A stretch of 64,000 nt of DNA from Erodium maritimum (Eukaryota; Streptophyta; Magnoliopsida; Geraniales; Geraniaceae). This document shows positions 48,060 through 60,142 of this stretch, in pieces. Location of the stretch: assembly GCA_963921825.1 (NCBI GenBank), contig OY997594.1:34454956-34518955 (forward strand). The letters are read 5' to 3'. Under the pieces are notes generated by a model. It was not told the origin of the DNA. It did not search any database and saw only the letters and a program-made list of their open reading frames with translations. Position numbers and translations under genes: made by a program. How positions within the stretch are numbered: position 1 is the first letter of the stretch; each line of letters begins with the position of its first letter.

Positions 48060-50219
48060 TGATAGTGTTATCTTGGAACAGTCGAGGACTTGGAAACCCT
48101 GGGGCCAAATAGTTCATAATTGAATATATTATTCAAAAGAAACCCGATTTGGTATTTCTATGTGAAACAAAGGTGGAGGGTATGGTGGTGGAAGGAATCA
48201 AGAGAAGTGTCAGAATAAAAGTTTGTCTAGTGGTCCCGAGAAGGGGAGCCAATGGTGGGGTAGCTATGTTGTGGAAAGACAAGGAAGGAGGTAATGTGCT
48301 ATCTTATAGAACAAATTATGTGGATTTGCTGGGTAATAGAGATCAGGGTCCAATGTTCCGGTTGACAGGTCTGTATGGGAACCCGAAGCATGAGGATAGA
48401 CTAGAAACATGGGAGTTCCTGAAAATGTTGGCGGATTGGTGGAATGAAGCTTGGATGGTGATCAGAAACTTTAACAATAATATGGGGAATGAGGACTTGC
48501 GTGGAGGGAATCCGTATCCTGATTGGTTAATTCATGGATTTCAGGAAGCGTTGGATGTTTGTGGCTTGAGAGGGGTCGGCATAGGTCGGACGGTATGGAA
48601 ATCCAATTGGATAGGGCAGTCGTGAATGGTGCATGGGCAGTGCGATTACTTGATACCTGTTTGGTGCATGGAGGTGTCAACTTCAGACCATTCTCCGATT
48701 ATTTTCTATGATGAGAGGGATCCATGCACTCGAGTCCGGAGGAGTTCCAAATTTAAGCAACGGTAGATTAGAGATGGTGGCTGCGATAGGGTTTTCCACG
48801 AGGTTTGGGAGAGAGACAAGGAGACGCCCCTCTTTTAGAGGTGTAGTCAAGTTGCGAGAGAGTTAGTAGTATGGGACCGCACGAAGTTTGGGAGTCTTAA
48901 CCGAAAAATAAAATAATGGCAGCGTGAGTTGATTTCTTTATTGGGTCCATGGAACATGGAGAGGGGGAATTCGATCCTTTTCAGAAAAAATATGTTGTGG
49001 AAACAAAGAGCAAAACAATACTGGTTGGCTGAGGGTGATGCTAATACGAGGTATTTCCATGCTAAAACTTCGACTCGGAGAAAGAGGAACAAGTTAAGTA
49101 GGCTCAGAAATGGAAGAGATGATTGGGTGACTTGGGGAGAGGGTAAGGAAGAGTTGATTGAAGGGTATTTTAATGGCATATTTACTGCAGGAGAAGGAGG
49201 TGTGGATTCGGTAAGTGAGCTGACCCCAGTAACAATTTCAGAGGAGGATAACGTCTTTCTAACAAAGACGGTGGAACAAGAGGAGGTTACGAAGGCGATG
49301 TTTAGTATGGAAGCATTGAAATCCATATGACCTAACGATTTTATTCCATGATTTTTTTAGCATTAATGGAGTCTAATGGGAGGGGGTGTAAATAGGTGAT
49401 ATGCTTCGAAAGGTGTTTCAAGATGGGTGATTGCCTATCGGTTTGAATGATATTAATTTGGTGCTTATTCCTAAAGTGAGGCAATCAGAGAGGGTGAATG
49501 AGTCTAGGCCTATTGCATTATGTAACGTTTTGTACAAACTGGTGTCAAAGGTTATCATTAACAAGATGAAAGGTCTGTTGCACAAAGTTATATCCCAGGC
49601 TCAAAGTGCTTTCTTAGAACGGTGATTGATTATAGATAATATAATATTGTCGGGGGACGTTTTGCACTATTTGATGGGACGGAAAAGAGGGAAGCATGGA
49701 TCGATGGTAATGATAGTCGATATGAGTAAAGCATAAGACCGAGTGGAGTGGAATTACTTGGAGCGTGTTTTATACAGGATGGGGTTTGGAGACAAATGAG
49801 TTGGGTTAATAATGAAGTATGTTCATACAACTGAGCTTTGGGTGGAGGCTGAGGGGCGGCATATTGGATCCTTACCGACCGAGAGAGGAATTAGGCAAGG
49901 TGACCCGCTTTCGCCTTATTTGTTTACTATGTGCAGAGGGGTTGTCAAGATTAATTGAGCAGAGGGAGTTAGCCCAGAGTGTACAAGGATGCCGAATTGC
50001 TCGTAATTCTCCTTATATATCACATTTGTTTTTTTTATACCTTCTTTTTCTTGCGAGCCACAGTGGAAGAAGCTCATGAGTGGAAGGGGTTGTTGGAGAG
50101 GTACGAGCAGGCGTCGGGGTAGACGTTAAATCTAACAAAATCCTCATTAACATTAAGTCTGAATACTTCTTTGGAGGTCAGACAAGAAATTAGGGAATTG
50201 TTAGCTATGAATGAGGTGA
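48060..50219 (+). pseudogene. LINE ORF2 (AP endonuclease and reverse transcriptase), broken
   Basis: It starts at ATG 48060 with MIVLSWNSRGLGNPGAK and meets a stop at once (48108). Endonuclease landmarks follow: DLVFLCETKVEG, GANGGVAMLWKD, WMVIRNFNNNM where the usual GDFN is changed to RNFN (catalytic Asp lost), and TSDHSP near 48680 in a shifted frame. RT landmarks: WLAEGDANTRYFHAKTS, INLVLIPKVRQSERV, RPIALCNVLYKLVSKV, MSKA-stop-DRVEW, and GIRQGDPLSPYLF. At ~50025-50050 the frame reads HLFFYTFFFLRAT where a (Y/F)ADD catalytic motif is expected, so the core of the active site is deleted. Several stops and frameshifts confirm a dead copy. Confidence 0.9.
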
Positions 50220-50440
50220 AGGATTCGAGACGTGAACTAAACAATAATAATTTTCATCGAAAATGAAGCCAACAAGTTTCAATTCATACTTTTAAAACTT
50301 TAAACAATGCCACGAGTCGCAGCTCGATAAAAACAACGGTAAAATAGTTCAACAATTAACGATACGTCGCTAGACACTAGCTAAACTCTCGCTAGCTCCC
50401 AAGCCCCGAGAATCCTACTAGTACAGATCTCGCTCAACAC

Positions 50441-52461
50441 CTGAAACAGAACAAGTAGGGGGGGGGGGGGTGAGCTTACGCTCAGTAGGAAAAATAGTTA
50501 AGATTCTGAACCACAGTTCATCACCACGGGTAACCGTCCAATTAGGGCATACTAGTAAAGTACAACTATCAAAAGCAAATAACCGATTACTTCGAGACAA
50601 CACTTAGCCTTCTATCAGGCACAACCCGTAACACAAACTCACAACGAACCGAACTCATACTACTTTCCACAACTAGCTCTTGACACCCATCACCTAACAT
50701 TTCTCGATGAACAACACATACGGTTATCTCACAACCGACCACACTTGCGAACTCACACTGCAACACAGGAATCAGGGACAACCACTTCGAGTCACCAAAC
50801 ACTCTCACAAGACCCAAGTCACCCTTATTCCAAGGCACAGGGCCAGACAGCCCGCACGGCTCACACAACCGACCAAGCCCAAAGCCCAACAACACGCACA
50901 ACAACACACAACAGACAACGCACAATCCAAGCAACCCACACAGCACACACAGCAGACGACGCACAAAGCCCAGCGACCCACACAGCACACACAGCAGACG
51001 GCGCACAAAGCCCAGCAACACACACAGCACACACAATAGATCCTCCCTAAACATAGTTTAACCAATTCCAACTTCCCAGCTATCACAGTCGTCCGTTTAT
51101 GGCGCACCGGTACACGAAGCCGCGTGCTCGACATCCGGTTACCAATTACTTTCACTAAGTCATAAACATACTTAAAAGAATTGCACAAAGCCAAACTGCA
51201 AGACAGTGCACACAGTGAGGTACACACAGATATCGTAAAACAGTCCCAACGTCGTTGGATGCACCAAGCCAATTGCACACAGCCACTTATATCGTACTGG
51301 ACCACACAACATTAGTCCCGATATCTTCCTCCTCACACAGACGAAGGGTAACATCCTCGACCGGAAATCCCTCAGTCCGATGTCTTCCTCCTCACACAGA
51401 GAAGGGCACTACTCTACGTACATACTGAGCCGGCGCACAACAAGACACACACAGATATCATAAGACGACAAGAGCCCACACCACCGGATGCACACAACCA
51501 CTTATATCGTACTGGACCACATATCATCAGTCCCGATATCTTCCTCCTCACACAGACGAAGGGTAACATCCTCAACCGGAAATCCTTCAGTCCGATGTCT
51601 TCCTCCTCACACAGACGAAGGGCACCACTCAACATACGTACCGAACCGGTACACCCATCTTTGGCCTCGTTACCTTACACCTGAACTATCCCTCGGTGTA
51701 GTTACTACTCCGGTTACGCCGTCTCTTGGAACATACAACCAAGGTTTAACACACAGCACAATCCACTAATGGTCTCGGCCTACCAACCGGACCATCTTAA
51801 CATAGCACACAGTTGGTATGTTACTCACCCGGTCATATACACAATGCACAATCCACTGATGGTCTCGGCATACCCACCGGACCATCTTAACATAGCACAC
51901 AACCGGTCTATCACTCACCCGGTCATATCACAACCAAAGGTTCATATCATCAAACCTGGCACACTTGCCCACACACAGCCATATCATGCAATAACGATTC
52001 GATCTTATTAGACTCTTAAACGCACATAACCGTCACGTATTTACCATCACTTACGGACCCCACGTTCCACGTGGTAACCCCACCGGCTTAACCGGTATCA
52101 AATCCCCAACCGTCCCACAGTTCAACATATCAATTAAATAGGAAATAACCACACAAGTCAACAACATGCATCACTAGTTCAATCCTATCCGTTTTCATAT
52201 TCGTTATTTAGTATCCGGTCAAACAACACAAGTACAACAGTAGATACACTCAACAAACAATCCTACAGGCACGACATGGCCCGGTTTTACCAGCACGACA
52301 ATTCCCAAGACAGAAAACGTAAATGTTCACAATTCAAACGTCTACACTAGTTGTTCGCATCTTACATGCCAAACTATGATCTTTCCAGTTTTATTGTTAA
52401 ACCCTAATCATGCACGCTAGTAACTTTCCGTAATTAAAGCGGTATCCGCTACTTTCCCTAC
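50441..52461 (-). other. Candidate intron within the 3' LTR (2021 nt)
   Basis: Minus-strand TCGTCTTGAG|GTAGGGAAAG at 52461; this matches the donor region of the LTR at 19162 (TCGTCTTGAG|GTAGGGAAAG). The 3' end has TGAGCGTAAGCTCA, CCCCC, TTGTTCTGTTTCAG at 50441. The equivalent acceptor in the upper LTR ends at 62011. Confidence 0.42.
50870..51930. repeat. Nested tandem repeats in the 3' LTR
   Basis: Three arrays: cacacagcacacacagcaga units (~50930-51045); two ~210-bp copies with ccacttatatcgtactggac and cttcctcctcacacagacga (from ~51280 and ~51490, each with the cttcctcc phrase twice); and two ~80-bp copies starting cacaatccactratggtctc (~51757 and ~51847). Cys-rich minus frames here (e.g. 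51054-50587) follow from the repeats. Confidence 0.85.
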
Positions 52462-53540
52462 CTCAAGACGATACCACAGCAGTGTATCCTAGATGCTAAC
52501 GACCGGGCCAACACCGTCTTCTAGGGCGAAGTCCTCGAAATCAGAATCTGGTTTTACTCCGGTCTTCTCGGGCGAAGCCCAAGCCTGGGTTTAACAGGTA
52601 AAAAGGTCCACTAAGTTCCGGTATAAACGAAGTCCTCGGAAGGTCCAAAACGTCCTTCAAATAATTCATTTTTAAGTCAAAACATTTAATTAATTAATTA
52701 ATTAAATCTGTGACCCGGATCCGACCCGGATCCGGCCCAACCCGGGTCCAGACCCGATCCAAACCCGGATCCAGACCCGGATCCACGCCTGACCCGGACC
52801 CGGACCAAGTCCCAGACCCAACCCAGACCCGGTCCAGACCCGGATCATAACCCAGTCCGAAGACTTGGGCCTGACCCACGTCCGGCCCAGGCTCTGGCCC
52901 GAGCTCGAGTTCCGGCCCAAGTTGTGAACTGGCCCAAGGCTTGGTTCAACTTCGTCGCCGAGCTCGTACAGCTCCGGCGATCCACGGTGCTTCGGCCGTC
53001 GTACCCAGCGTTAGGAAAGCTCAAAGGAGGGGGGAAAAAGAGCAGAGAAGGCGTCGGAGACGCTGGCGACGTCGTGGTTGTGACGGTAGAAGCTCGGGCA
53101 TGACCTAATCACGTCCCCGTCTCAGATCTGAAACTTGCGAGGTCGTCGGCGAGGGGTTTCGATCGAACTCTTTCAGATCTGGCTCGGGGAGGACGTTTTC
53201 AGAGGCGGCGTGTTAGGGAAAGTGAGGGGAAGGGCTCGAGGAAGCACGAACCATGCGTTCCTGGCTTCGCGGTGGTCGAATCGAGCTCGGGAAGGACAAG
53301 CTCGTCCGGTAGGCCTCCGGTGAGTCTCACTCCGTGCAAGGCTCGATTAGGGAAGGGGTAAGAAGGAGAAGGTGAGAGCGAGGCGAGGTGGGGGTGAGGA
53401 TGACGTTGCGGACGAAGGTGAAGAGCGAGGAGGTCGGGATCGGAGGAGGTGAACGTCGGCGAGGGTTTCGTCTGGTTCACAGAGAGAGAAGAAGAGGCGA
53501 GAGAAGAGAGGGGAATGAACAGTACCCGGTCATTAGGGTT

Positions 53541-53642
53541 TGACCCTATTTATAGGCCGACCCGAGTTGGGTCGGGCTCTCTCTTAACGGGCCGCGCTGT
53601 TCGCCAATGGCCCTGAGCTGGCCCAAACCTAAGCTCGGCCCA
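53541..53642 (-). promoter_or_regulatory. LTR promoter: site II motifs, TATA box, telo-box
   Basis: On the minus strand TGGGCC occurs at 53642-53637 and 53625-53620, then a good TATA box ccTATAAATAggg (53556-53544), then AAACCCTAA just after it (~53540-53532), then CT-rich sequence. Transcription would start near 53520. This is the best promoter in the repeat part of the window; activity is inferred. Confidence 0.62.
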
Positions 53643-53761
53643 AAACTTTCTTCCCCCCCCCCTTTTTTTGAATTTCCTTTTCCAAATATCTTGTTGCACA
53701 AACATACCCATACGTTTCAGTTCGCACTTTAATACCCTTTTAAAACGAAGTGGGTTTTACA

Positions 53762-56700
53762 GTCTACCCCCTTAAAGAAATTTCTTCCTCGAAATTTAAA
53801 ACGAATGCGCTCTACTTGACCCAAGCTAAGGGAACGTCCGCTTAACTCCCAGTCCTTTGTCCCTCACGCACACAGAACACTTTACCCCATTATTCGATAC
53901 CAGAATCCTTCGTCGGTAGAGACGCCACAACGACATTCGTAGCTTGGTCGAGACACCCTATACCGGGACCGTCCGTCGGTATTGATATCACCCCAAGCAA
54001 AACTCATATCATACTTAAAACCGATCCCCACCACTGACACTTCTCCTCGACTACTCGCTTCACTTAACCAAGTATCGCCAACACAGCGAACCAATAAGTC
54101 AACGTCCAACCCCTCACGATAACCCAAGGAAGCAACACTTGACTCAAACAGATTACAAGTCGTTCCCTCCATAGTCACTGCGCATTGAAGATACACAAAA
54201 CCATTTCCTCAGGGTCCGAACGGATTAGATACCCTGTGCGCACCTTAATTTTGCGCTTCCGCGTCGACTCTGCGCGGTTCTCATCGTTCACAAACTACGC
54301 GACCCTTCAGTCGTCTTTCTAGCAGCTCGGAACCACAAGGGTCAACTGGGAATCCTCGAGTGTGCCCTGCTTGGGAAAATGACCCGACCTACCACCCCAC
54401 GCTTCGTACGGTGCCATATGGTTACTGGCCTGAAAGCGTTGTGGTAGTCGTACTCGGCGATTTGTTTCTGGATACCTCGGGAGGTACTCCCACTTCTACC
54501 ATCCATTGTACACCTTCGTCAACACAACGTACTTGATTGTGGTGTGAAACGAGCTTTCAGCTCAGGAAAAGCTCACCCTCATCAGTTCGCACAAGTTCCG
54601 TTCCTTTGCTTGTCGAAGCAGTCACCGCAGTCAACACAGATTAAACACTAGGTCAAAATGACAAACAACGTCACCTTTGGTATTCCAGAACAATGGGCCG
54701 GCTTCCTATGGCTCGGCTTGATCACACCATACTGAAATACCTCATCGGCCTAGGGGTCTTCCCGGAGCACACATCGGGGCAAAACTCAAGCTCACTACCG
54801 GATCGGCATGCCTTCGGTCGGGTATCTTCCCGTCACTCGGGATATAAGTCCCACATGCAGTACCATGCAAACCACACCCCGGCGAACACATCACCCTAAG
54901 GACGTTCATCGGCACAACTTACCAAGAACATCTCGTCGGTCTGGATATCCTATACCGAAATACAACTTCTCTTGGAACGTACCTCAAGAAAGTCTCACGC
55001 ATCACAATGCAATAATTCGACCACGGTCTACCAACCGCTAACTTACCACACACAACCCAACGATCTCCACATAATACACGGTTGTAGTCCCACACAAGAA
55101 GACCTCCAAGAACGGCCAATCTATCCTAATCTCATGCGCATGGCACGTACATTGTCAAACCAACTCACCCATAACTGGGGTACCAGAACAAAAGGGTCGT
55201 CTCGAGGCTTTACTCTTAAGCCTACTTCCCAACAAGAGTATAAGAAAACGGAAGACTGCGACACATGTGGGTTATGGGCCCACCGCGCTTCCGCTGCGCC
55301 TCTCTGATCTCACCTCCACTCGGTCACGTTCCCTGACCAGTCTGACTGTCTGCCGGTACTGTTGCGGTCCTTCACCGCTCGGTGCTCGTCTCCACCGCAC
55401 CGGCTGCCGACGGTGCGATCACACTGGGCCCCCGTTCTAACCTAACGGACCCTAACGATGCTCTTAGTCCTGTCGGCCTCACACCGTCAGACAGAGCCTG
55501 TGGCCCGAAGAACCTTGCGGTTCTCCGCCCCTCGGTTCCCGTATCTCGTACGATCCTGCAACACTGCTCAGTCACTACCGATTCTTATGGTTTCCGCGAT
55601 CTTTCTGCAACCTCGTTCCACTGATGACATTGTGTCCACCATCTCAAAACCATACCTGATTATCAAGTTGAGAACTCGACCCAAACTCTGGGCTCAAGGC
55701 TCTTTCTCGAACTTCTTGTATCCATTCACCTCGACGGCCACCCAAACTTGGTGCAAACGTCCCACGCCGTAACTCTGGCTTCGTTCCTCATCTCGGACAC
55801 TCCGTCCCGTTGCAGTCCGAGACCTGTTGGTGTTGCCCTTCCTAACCCCCAGTGGGTAACCCGGGCACTTGTGCCCCCAATCGGCTTACCTCTCCTACCT
55901 CGAGGTGCCACAACGCGTTTACCCTCCCCACGGTAACGCCCACACTCAGTTTCTTACTCTTAGAAACGACTCGCTTAAAATAACTAACGCCACACACAAT
56001 CCACCTCGCTAAAGCTTATAGTAATAGTATACTTAATATAGTATAATCACACAAATGCACACAGTAGAGAAGTTAGCACATCAGTACTTCACACAGATAT
56101 GGATACACGCAACAGGGTTACAACCAAAATTACTTTAGTAACAAGCACAATCAAGTCACACAGACTACCGCTTTACACTTCAAGTAAAACACAAAATTCA
56201 ACCTCGAATTAATTCAAGTTCTTATTGTAATCTCAATTCACATAACATTCGTGTTGATCTCTCGTCGTTACAACCTTGCTCAGGCGTCCCCGAGTTGCGG
56301 TGTAACCACTAGACATCCCACCATTCACGTCCAGCTACAGTGACCACTATCGCTGAATCGTGATGGTACATACACTTCAGTTTCTGCAGAAAATCGTGCA
56401 TGACCCGTTCGTAAATTAGGTCGACCATCCGCTTATGCGGGAACAACAAATACCAAAAACACACCCGTTTACACAATACAACACTCGGGCTTTAGTACAT
56501 TCCTTCTTAATGCCCAGCCAAGTCCAAATTGCGACCTAAGTTCAGTCAACCTCACAAAACCACACAGTTTTAACAAAGTCCACGGCCCTTAGGCCAGACA
56601 CCACACCAACCCAAGACTCATTCCGTCTCGTTTCAACGCATAGGACAACATCCGACTTGCGTAACCGACACATAGTAACCTATCGACCCAACTCTACCCA

Positions 56701-56767
56701 CCTAGGTGACGTACGGTCCGAGGTTTTGAAAATTATTTCGAAATGAAACCAGGCTCTGATACCAAAT
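53762..56767 (-). other. Non-coding interior of the LARD-like element
   Basis: 3.0 kb between the LTRs. No gag, protease, RT, RNase H or integrase motif is visible in any minus frame; the longest frames are ~100 codons and unrecognised. Near the 3' LTR the sense strand ends with atttcgaggaagaaatttct and aaggggg, the usual end of Ty3/gypsy Tekay/Del-type elements, which supports that affiliation. Confidence 0.75.
56752..56764 (-). other. Primer-binding site (tRNA-iMet) of the LARD-like element
   Basis: Minus strand TGGTATCAGAGCC, three bases after the GGCGTGACA end of the 5' LTR. It fixes the sense orientation of all the giant LTRs in the window. Confidence 0.95.
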
Positions 56768-56966
56768 TGTCACGCCCCAAATCCGGTTTTGACCGGACTA
56801 GAGACGTAAACTAAGCAATAATAATTTTCATCGAAAATGAAGCCAACAAGTTTCAATTCATACTTTTAAAACTTTAAACAATGCCACGAGTCACAGCTCG
56901 ATAAAAACAACAGTAAAATAGTTCAACAGTTAACGGTGCGTCGCTAGACACTAGCTAAACTCTCGC
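56768..56966 (-). repeat. 5' LTR of the LARD-like element, 3'-terminal part
   Basis: It begins (in + coordinates) TGTCACGCCCCAAATCCGG and matches the lower LTR from ~50224 on. It is interrupted at CTCGC by the 5-kb solo LTR. Confidence 0.95.
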
Positions 56967-58756
56967 TGTAATAACCACTCGCGGTCAACGCTAGTCAAAT
57001 CTGCGAAAAACAGGAAAATTTAAATTTTTAAGCAGACACTTAAATGAACCTAAATTTGACCCCGAGGGTCATACCGGACTTAAGTTGACCCCGATGTCGA
57101 CCAAAGTGAGTTTCGGGGGACTCAGGGCAACTTTCTGACCAATTTGGGAAATGTTGACTTTTCGCTGGAAAAGTCAACCGAGCGACGTTTTGGTCCATTT
57201 GAGGACCGTTTTGGATCCAAAAAGCTTAGCCGTCGTCGCAGCGGTCTTAGTTGAGCCGTTTCCTTGTAGCCCGTGAAGTTTCGTAATTTCTTGAAAAAAG
57301 TGCCCGTTCGGGGCCCGAAACGGCCGAATTTCGCGAATCTGATTGGAAAATATCTAGAAGATATTTTCCAAAAAGGTGTGGGACCCACTTGCCACATGTC
57401 ACCAATGTGGTGGTGTTAGGTTTGTTGTACAAGACAAGAGAAGACTACTTTTAGTGTTAGTTTTGTAATTAAGTATTAGTTTTGATTTTTAAAACAAAAC
57501 AAAAGGAAGATCAAATGGTGTGTTCGGCCACAGTGTGAAAATTAAGACTTTTTAGAGAGAGAAAGTGAGTTAGAAGAAGAGAGAAAAGGAGAGAAGAAAA
57601 GAGAAGGTTTGGTTAGGGTTTTGCCTCCTCTCGTTCATCAAACCGTTGGATCGTCTCAAAGATAGAAGAATCGAGTTCACACCGTCATTCTCTACAGTGA
57701 GCATCTAACCGATTTTCGTTTTACTACGTTTGAAATTTAGGGTTTGAGTTTAAACGGTTTGATTAAGGTTGGGTTTTGTTTAAGATTGGTTTAAAGATGA
57801 ATGGTTGAGGTTTGGGGTTCGTTAGAAACATTTTGGGGCGAAAAGGAAATTTTCCTATTATGGCCATGTGGGGCCCACATGCTCGGGTATCGGGTGGTTT
57901 AGAACGTTCCCCAAGTAATTAATCTACAACCGGATCGAAATTTGGAATTAAATTGTGAAAGTTGTAATTGACGGGTTTAGAAACTTTAAACGCTAATTAA
58001 ATGACTCGGAAGTCGGAATTCGATTCCGTCGAGTGCCTAGGAACCCTTGAATTATTCTAAGACCGTATAAACGAAAACGGGAATTTTAGGAGCCCCGGAA
58101 GGGAGTTTTCAAAACCCGGGCAGATTCGCCATGTCGGGCGAATCGGGCTTTTCCGGGTCCATTATCGACAATGTCGAGTAATTGGGAAGGTTGGGAGTGA
58201 TTGACATTGTCAGGGTTAATTTTGGGCGTCAAGTTTATTAAATTCCGGTTTATGTCTGCGAACTTAAAGGTATTTAAATTGTGTTCTTATTAGATCGTGC
58301 CGTAGACAGAGGAAAGGGAAAGCTAGGCGAGTGACCGAGATCACACCGGATCTTATTTGTGCGCTTTTGGAGAAAGCATACGAGGTAGGGAAAAGTAGCC
58401 GGATCTCGGCCCTGACTAGGGAAAGTTAACAGTAGAATTGCATGTGACACCGGGGTGTCGTGGGTTAAGTAGGTTTATCGAACATTAGAAAGGTAGGTGA
58501 CACCGGGTAGTGTCGTATGATACAGGAGTGTATCGAATATTAGAAATGCATGTGACACTTAGTAGTGTCGTAGGAGCAGTGAACTTATCGATATTAGAAT
58601 TACTGGAGGCATATGACCATGCCCGGAGGTTGATTATGAAACTGTTGATATTAGAATTACTGGAGGCATATGACCATGCCCGGAGGTTGGTTGTGAAACT
58701 GTTGATATTAGAACTGCTCGAGGCATTGGTTATGCCCAGAGGTTGATTGTGTAATT

Positions 58757-59060
58757 TGTGTCTTGGGAAGCATGAGAGCCCGTACTTTACTGTTGTGTCT
58801 TGGGTGGCCATGAGAGCCCGTACTTTACTGTTGTGTCTTGGGTGGCCATGAGAGCCCGTACTTTACTGTTGTGTCTTGGGTGGGCATGAGAGCCCGTACT
58901 TTACTGTTGTGTCTTGGGTGGGCATGAGAGCCCGTACCTTACTGTTGTGTCTTGGGTGGCCATGAGAGCCCGTACTTTAATGTTGTGTCTTGGGTGGCCA
59001 TGAGAGCCCGTACCTTACTGTTATGTCTTGGGTGGCCATGAGAGCCCGTGTTTTACTGTT
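58757..59060 (+). repeat. 38-bp minisatellite
   Basis: About eight units of tgtgtcttgggtggccatga plus gagcccgtactttactgt. The same array occurs in copy 2 from ~60429 to ~60735. Confidence 0.95.
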
Positions 59061-59460
59061 GGTGTCTTGGGTGGCCATGAGTGCCCGTGGGGTTGTTGAG
59101 CCCGTGAGTTACTGTTGGGGTGTCTTGGGAGGCCGTGAGTGCCCGTGGGGTTGTTGAGCCCGTGAGTTACTGTTGGTGTGTCTTGGGAGGCCGTGAGTGC
59201 CCGTGGGGTTGTTGAGCCCGTGAGTTACTGTTGGTGTGTCTTGGGAGGCCATGAGTGCCCGTGGGGTTGTTGAGCCCGTGAGTTACTGTTGGTGTGTCTT
59301 GGGAGGCCGTGAGTGCCCGTGGGGTTGTTGAGCCCGTGAGTTACTGTTGGTGTGTCTTGGGAGGCCGTGAGTGCCCGTGGGGTTGTTGAGCCCGTGAGTT
59401 ACTGTTGGTGTGTCTTGGGAGGCCGTGAGTGCCTGTGGGGTTGTTGAGTCCGTGTTTTAC
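59061..59460 (+). repeat. ~58-bp minisatellite
   Basis: Units tgtcttgggaggccgtgagt plus gcccgtggggttgttgagcc plus cgtgagttactgttggtg, about six to seven copies, evidently derived from the 38-bp unit. Copy 2 (to ~61065) has fewer and a partly deleted unit near 60870. Confidence 0.95.
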
Positions 59461-60142
59461 TATTGGTGTCTTGGGTGGCCATGAGTGCATGTGGAGTGCT
59501 GAACCTGTGTTGTGCTGTTTGTTGAACTTTTCTTGTGATTGTGATTGTGGTTACCTGAGGTTGAGGGCCCGCTTCATGAAACGGGGGTCCTCGAGCGCAC
59601 GCGTCTGCATGTTTAGACGGGGTAGGGGGCCCGCCCGTGAGGAAAGGGGTCCTGGCCGCGCGTGCGTAGTTTGGGGTTGGTGAGCGTGACAGGTCGACAG
59701 CCTGATCCGACTTTGTGTCGGGAAAAGTGCGACAGGTCGACCGCCTGGCCTGACAGGGATCCGTAAAGGGCGTGAGGGAGGTTACTGAGCAGCTGGGGTG
59801 TGATCCTTTGTGATCTTGTTTGGTGTGCGATCCTTTGTGATCTTGTTTGGTGTGCGATCCTTTGTGATCTTGGGTGTTGAGTGGTTGTCTGTCGTGTCTT
59901 TGGAGGAGGTCGTCAATCGTTGTGTCAGGTCTACATTACGTGTCCGAGTGTTGAGTCGGTTGAGGAAAGTAACAGTGTGTGTGTGTCAGTCGGGTTACTT
60001 GAGTTTGAGGATAGTAGTCCCCGGTGTTGAGTTGTTGTTGGTGTTACCGGCATTGTCTGCTAAGTATGCCGTAGTCAGTCTGTTATCTGTGGTGGTGAGC
60101 GAACGGTCACCCCTAGCTGCTTTTCCTACAAGTACTGGTCGC

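Larger units (their letters stand above)
46551..50222 (+). mobile_element. Degraded L1-type LINE, 3' part cut off by an LTR element
   Basis: ORF1 (DUF4283 and zinc knuckle) is followed by ORF2 with endonuclease and reverse transcriptase motifs, all in + sense but broken by stops and frameshifts. The sequence stops within the RT region after ..LLAMNEVK at ~50219, exactly where the large LTR element begins. The missing RT end, RNase H and tail should lie beyond that element, outside the window, unless deleted. Confidence 0.93.
50224..53761 (-). repeat. 3' LTR of the LARD-like element
   Basis: On the minus strand it starts TGTAAAACCC at 53761 and is cut near 50224 before its GCGTGACA end. In sense order it holds site II motifs, TATA box and telo-box, CT-rich leader-like sequence, gggtctgg repeats (~52905-52715), donor-like site (52461), repeat arrays, hairpin (50484-50471) next to a C13 run, acceptor-like tgtttcag (50441), and GAGCTAGCGAG..TCTAGCGACGTA. 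Confidence 0.92.
58471..60142 (+). repeat. 1.6-kb tandem duplication, copy 1
   Basis: It starts aggtttatcgaacattagaa and ends aagtactggtcgc. It is 1672 bp and contains both minisatellites. The match to copy 2 is close except for unit numbers. Confidence 0.96.

Noticed and set aside
50587-51305. Cys/Leu-rich minus-strand open frames (CVLCVLLGF.. repeats)
   Set aside because: They arise from the tandem cacacagca repeats of the LTR; the same frames reappear in the other LTR copy and have no start context or domain.
58757-59460. Regularly spaced repeats resembling a CRISPR array
   Set aside because: The units are contiguous head-to-tail copies without unique spacers, in a plant LTR. They are minisatellites.
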